Of a DNA stretch of 64,000 nt, positions 60,799 to 64,000 are shown piece after piece. The notes under the pieces were generated by a model. That model saw nothing but the letters and a program-made list of their open reading frames with translations. It was not told where the DNA came from and did no database searches. Within the stretch, counting starts at the first letter, position 1. Every line of letters starts with the position of its first letter. The DNA is from Brevibacillus_H sp049846925 (GTDB lineage: Bacteria; Bacillota; Bacilli; Brevibacillales; Brevibacillaceae), in contig NZ_JBNCMT010000023.1 of assembly GCF_049846925.1 (NCBI RefSeq), forward strand, positions 31,904 through 95,903, read 5' to 3'. Position numbers and translations under genes: made by a program.

Positions 60799-61686
60799 TT
60801 ATACAGCTTCTTTCTCCCTCGTTCCCAAAAAAATTGCAACGAGAACACAAATCATTCCTATCGTCTGACTCCACCCAAAAGACTCATTCAACAGTAAAAC
60901 CCCTACCAGTGTTGCCGATACAGGAAGGAAGCCAGTAAATAGCCCGGCTACACTTGCTTTCACCTTTGCAACACCTTTATACCACAGAACAAACGAGAGC
61001 ACACTCGCCGTGATTGAGTAATAGAAAACCAAGAGCCAAAGCGTTATCCCCGGTTGACTAAAGCTGAAGGTAAACGCCTCTTTGATGGCAAATGGTAAAA
61101 ACAGAACAAAACCGATCGCATTTACGCCAATTGCCATTTGAATCGGAGATAGTTTATCAGACAGTTTTTTTGCAAAAATAGTGAACAAGGCTTCCGAGAT
61201 AACCGCACCTAACACGAGAAGATTGCCCCAAAAGAGGTTCTCTTCATCTAGAGATGCGGGTCCTGCTTGCGTAGATATGATGGAAATGCCTACTACTGTA
61301 AGGAAAATTGAAAAAATTTGCGGCAGTGATAATTTTTCCCTCAAAAAGAAAAAGGACAATAAGGCGATGACGGCCGGCACCGTGCTTGTGATAATTCCAG
61401 CAGATGTGGCAGATGTAAACCGTACTCCGTATAGCATCAGTAGACTGAACAAAAAAACGCCAAAGAAAGATTGCAGGAATAAATAGCTCCAGTCACTTTT
61501 TTGCAATTCTACTTTGTCCTTTTTTGGACTGTAATACAACATGGGAATCAAAAAACATAAAGCGATGAGAAATCGGATCTCTGAAAACAGAAAAATCGGA
61601 ATTTCATGTACAATCACCTTCCCTACAGCCACATTTATACCTACAAAAGCCATGGACAATGCCAGTTGCAGATAGGCTAATCTCAA
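60799..61686 (-). CDS. EamA/DMT family transporter
   Basis: This 295-residue membrane protein has ten predicted helices in two EamA halves (AYLQLALSMAFVGINVAVGK; NLLVLGAVISEALFTIFAKK). Members export amino acids or other metabolites. The start is TTG at 61686 behind GAGGTGTGAAGA. It is a single gene between rpe and the MFS leader. The substrate is unknown. Confidence 0.88.
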   Translation of the reverse strand: MRLAYLQLALSMAFVGINVAVGKVIVHEIPIFLFSEIRFLIALCFLIPMLYYSPKKDKVELQKSDWSYLFLQSFFGVFLFSLLMLYGVRFTSATSAGIITSTVPAVIALLSFFFLREKLSLPQIFSIFLTVVGISIISTQAGPASLDEENLFWGNLLVLGAVISEALFTIFAKKLSDKLSPIQMAIGVNAIGFVLFLPFAIKEAFTFSFSQPGITLWLLVFYYSITASVLSFVLWYKGVAKVKASVAGLFTGFLPVSATLVGVLLLNESFGWSQTIGMICVLVAIFLGTREKEAV

Positions 61687-61729
61687 TCTTCACACCTCAT
61701 CCCATATAAGTTTTCGCTAATTTCCATAT

Positions 61730-61765
61730 GGAAGAAAAGCACGTGCTCATCACTGCACGTGCTTT
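61730..61765 (-). terminator. rpe terminator
   Basis: AAAGCACGTGC / GCACGTGCTTT (61736-61746, 61755-61765), followed on the minus strand by TTCTTCC. It lies 17 bp past the rpe stop. Confidence 0.8.
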
Positions 61766-61782
61766 CTGTATATCTCTAGGTG

Positions 61783-62433
61783 TTATTTTCCACGAATCGC
61801 TGCAATGGCTGCTGCACGATCTGGCTGATTGAATACCGCATTTCCAGCGACAAGGACTGTTGCTCCTGCCTCTTCACACAATCTCGCCGTCTCTTGATTC
61901 ACTCCACCGTCGATCTCAATCTCGACATGGGACAATCCTCGCTCATCCAGCATGTTACGCAGCTCTTTCACTTTTGGTAGAACACTGTGAATAAACTTCT
62001 GTCCGCCAAATCCAGGGTTTACTGTCATCAACAGAACCATATCCAGATCGGGCAGCATGGATTCAATCGTAACCAGCGGTGTTGCCGGGTTCAGTACGAC
62101 CCCCGCTTTTACCCCCTGATCTTTGATCAAATGAATGCTTCGATGCAGGTGTCTCGCTGCCTCCTGGTGAACCGCAATAATGTCTGCACCTGCTTTGGCG
62201 AACTGCGGAATGTACTGGTCAGGATTCTCGATCATCAGATGGACATCGAGGGTAAGCTTGGTAATCGGACGGATGGCTTCTACCACCAATGGTCCGATCG
62301 TTATGTTGGGAACGAAATGTCCATCCATTACATCAATGTGAATCCAGTCTGCTCCGCCTCTTTCGACGTCTAGAATCTCTTCTCCCAGTTTTGCGAAGTT
62401 TGCTGATAGGATGGATGGTGCAATTTTTACCAT
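61783..62433 (-). CDS. rpe: Ribulose-phosphate 3-epimerase
   Basis: Rpe interconverts ribulose-5-phosphate and xylulose-5-phosphate. The 216-residue TIM barrel has KIAPSILSANFAKL, WIHIDVMDGHFVPN, DVHLMIENPD, MTVNPGFGGQKFI and EIDGGVNQETA. The start overlaps the rsgA stop by 7 nt. The prkC-rsgA-rpe order is as in Bacillus. Confidence 0.97.
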   Translation of the reverse strand: MVKIAPSILSANFAKLGEEILDVERGGADWIHIDVMDGHFVPNITIGPLVVEAIRPITKLTLDVHLMIENPDQYIPQFAKAGADIIAVHQEAARHLHRSIHLIKDQGVKAGVVLNPATPLVTIESMLPDLDMVLLMTVNPGFGGQKFIHSVLPKVKELRNMLDERGLSHVEIEIDGGVNQETARLCEEAGATVLVAGNAVFNQPDRAAAIAAIRGK

Positions 62434-63317
62434 GGTTTATTCCTCCGTTGGTATTCTTTCAGTTCTTCTGTAAACATTTTGTAGTGTTCGTACCGCTCTG
62501 GATCAATCTCTCCCGATTCCACTCCTGATTTCACTGCGCAGCCTGGCTCGTGCAGGTGAAGGCAACCTCGAAACTTGCACTGGTCGCTTACCTGCTCAAA
62601 GTCACGAAATGATTGAGCAAGCTCCAGATTGTCCAATCCGATGAACTCCAGAGAGCTAAAGCCAGGGGTGTCCGCAACGTATCCGCCTTCTGCAAGCGAA
62701 ATCAGCTCCACATGGCGCGTTGTATGCTTCCCGCGGCCCAGCTTTTGGCTGATCTGTCCTGTCTGCAAACTCATTCCTGGAAACAGTGCATTGATCAAGG
62801 AAGATTTGCCAACCCCCGATTGTCCTGCAAATACAGAAATATGATCAGCCAGAAGCGCATTCACTTCTTCAAATCCATACTGCTTCTTGGTCGATGTCGG
62901 GATGACCGGATAGCCAATTCGTTTGTACCTTGTCACGATTTCCTGGACTTCTTCCTCATCAGCCAAATCGGCTTTGGACAATACGATAATCGCACGGATC
63001 CCTGCATGTTCGGTATGAACGAGAAATTTGTCCAACAGTGTGGAGCTGAATCCCGGCTCTCTCATAGAGAATACGAGGACAGCCAGGTCTACATTGGCAA
63101 TCGGTGGTCGAATCAACTCTGTTGACCGTTCACTGACCTCCATGACATAGCCTTCTGAATCGCCTACAGCATCATAGACAACCCAGTCTCCCACCAAAGG
63201 ATTTACTTTGGCATCTTTCTTTTTAAACAGTCCACGAGCTCGGCATTGAATAATACGGTCCTGATCAGCCACGTAGTAAAACCCGCTGAGAGCTTTCACG
63301 ATCCGACCTTCTGGCAT
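62427..63317 (-). CDS. rsgA: Ribosome small subunit GTPase RsgA
   Basis: RsgA checks late 30S assembly. The 296-residue circularly permuted GTPase has an N-terminal OB domain, G4 (LSKADLA) ahead of G1 (GQSGVGKSSLIN), G3 (DTPGFSS) and a C-terminal zinc site CKFRGCLHLHEPGC. The ATG follows GGAGGG. It is 18 bp after prkC and overlaps rpe. Confidence 0.97.
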   Translation of the reverse strand: MPEGRIVKALSGFYYVADQDRIIQCRARGLFKKKDAKVNPLVGDWVVYDAVGDSEGYVMEVSERSTELIRPPIANVDLAVLVFSMREPGFSSTLLDKFLVHTEHAGIRAIIVLSKADLADEEEVQEIVTRYKRIGYPVIPTSTKKQYGFEEVNALLADHISVFAGQSGVGKSSLINALFPGMSLQTGQISQKLGRGKHTTRHVELISLAEGGYVADTPGFSSLEFIGLDNLELAQSFRDFEQVSDQCKFRGCLHLHEPGCAVKSGVESGEIDPERYEHYKMFTEELKEYQRRNKPW

Positions 63318-63335
63318 GCATGTCCCTCCAACACT

Positions 63336-64000
63336 TTAAGGAAAATTACGATACTCTATCACGTATTTAGCAAATGTAGCGTTATTTTTCAGCACTTCGA
63401 TTGTACCGTTTTTGTTTGGCGACAGTACAATTGGTACTTTATACTCGGTTGATGCTTGAATGGTTTCCTGGAAGGCGATTTGTTGATTACCCCGGGCATC
63501 GTCCACTACAATCTTAATCTCTGCTGTCTCACCCTCAAAAAGCTCGACCGGAACGGCGTACGTGCCTACCTTGGCATCTGCCGGATACTCACCGTTACTG
63601 ACGGTAAGTGGTATTTGTTGTCCTGCTACCACATCCATATTGGCATCATACGGATGGGTCGAGATAACCACGTCTGGCTCAGTAACCGTGTAGGATGGTT
63701 CCCTGTTAATCGGGCCCTCTGCCAGTCCGGCTTTTAAGAGCTCCAGCTTTGCTTTGTCGATGCTGTCTCCCACGACATTCGGCATTTTCACATACTTCTT
63801 GCCCTTGCTGACGATCAGTCGAACACTCGTTTCCTTTGGAACAATTTGGGAGTTAGCTAACGGTTCCTGGCGAATGACCTGCCCCGGTGGAGCATTATCG
63901 TCCTCTTCCTCAACAAATTGATAGTCCTTAAAATTCTGTAACTTCAATTGTTCTTCGGCAGATGCACGATTCAAGCCGATAAATTGAGGCATCGGAATAT
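63336..64000 (-). CDS. prkC: Ser/Thr protein kinase PrkC, C-terminal part (5' end outside window)
   Basis: About 221 codons of the extracellular part of a PASTA kinase are visible: one PASTA unit (SAEEQLKLQNF, ending VRLIVSKGK), a second (MPNVVGDSIDKAKLELLKAG, ending PLTVSNGEY) and a final Ig-like domain (AEIKIVVDDARGN to the stop). PrkC senses muropeptides and promotes spore germination. The kinase domain lies beyond 64000. Its neighbours rsgA and rpe support the call. Confidence 0.9.
   Translation of the reverse strand, partial: IPMPQFIGLNRASAEEQLKLQNFKDYQFVEEEDDNAPPGQVIRQEPLANSQIVPKETSVRLIVSKGKKYVKMPNVVGDSIDKAKLELLKAGLAEGPINREPSYTVTEPDVVISTHPYDANMDVVAGQQIPLTVSNGEYPADAKVGTYAVPVELFEGETAEIKIVVDDARGNQQIAFQETIQASTEYKVPIVLSPNKNGTIEVLKNNATFAKYVIEYRNFP

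Noticed and set aside
1..64000. CRISPR array, prophage, IS element, tRNA or rRNA
   Set aside because: No regular spacer-repeat array, integrase, transposase, tRNA cloverleaf or rRNA sequence was found on reading; repeats present are few-copy hairpins.

Overview
The window reads as chromosome of an endospore-forming Firmicute, most likely Brevibacillus or another member of the Paenibacillaceae. This rests on intact spoVM, a cotJ spore-coat operon, a FapR-controlled fatty acid operon, small spore-type proteins, AGGAGG-type ribosome binding sites with many GTG/TTG starts, and a gene order close to that of Bacillus and Paenibacillus. I ran no similarity search; names come from motifs and context. 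Most housekeeping genes lie on the minus strand.

Layout, 1 to 22 kb: smc (partial) at the left edge, then an inserted MurNAc-disaccharide operon murQ-murR-murP-mupG, then the lipid and RNA operon fapR-plsX-fabH-fabD-fabG-acpP-fabF-rnc, whose promoter carries a FapR operator. Next come yceD-rpmF with a consensus promoter, tmcAL, and the ylbL-ylbK / ylbJ / coaD-rsmD block. 21.6 to 45.6 kb is an accessory stretch: an unassigned structured RNA with its own terminator, an MCP receptor, lgt, Pit-type phosphate transport, a c-di-GMP group (GGDEF protein and two PilZ proteins), an orphan peptide-binding lipoprotein, cotJ genes, a DUF4405-response regulator-kinase operon, a secreted RCC1/Big2 protein, an SOS-type Y-polymerase operon, a lipoprotein and a pilin-like protein. 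45.6 to 54.2 kb returns to core order: recG, sdaAA/sdaAB, degV, a DAK2/FakA-like gene, asp23, rpmB, spoVM, thiN. 54.2 to 61.7 kb is a second accessory block (aminopeptidase, amino acid ABC transporter, M20 peptidase, MFS and EamA exporters), followed by rpe, rsgA and partial prkC.

The most unusual content is non-coding or broken. (i) Two families of interspersed hairpin repeats are present: a three-palindrome element (3 copies) and a GGGGCCCC-tailed hairpin (5 copies, one split by another repeat that recurs at 32.8 kb). (ii) A three-way-junction RNA with terminator at 21.86-21.97 kb matches no class I recognise. (iii) rpmB carries an apparent 11-nt deletion that shifts its frame. (iv) A short leader peptide plus hairpin precedes an MFS exporter. 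(v) Two 10-bp direct repeats spaced 22 bp abut the -10 box of the RCC1 gene, which is divergent from a two-component operon. I see no CRISPR array, insertion sequence, prophage, rRNA or tRNA gene.
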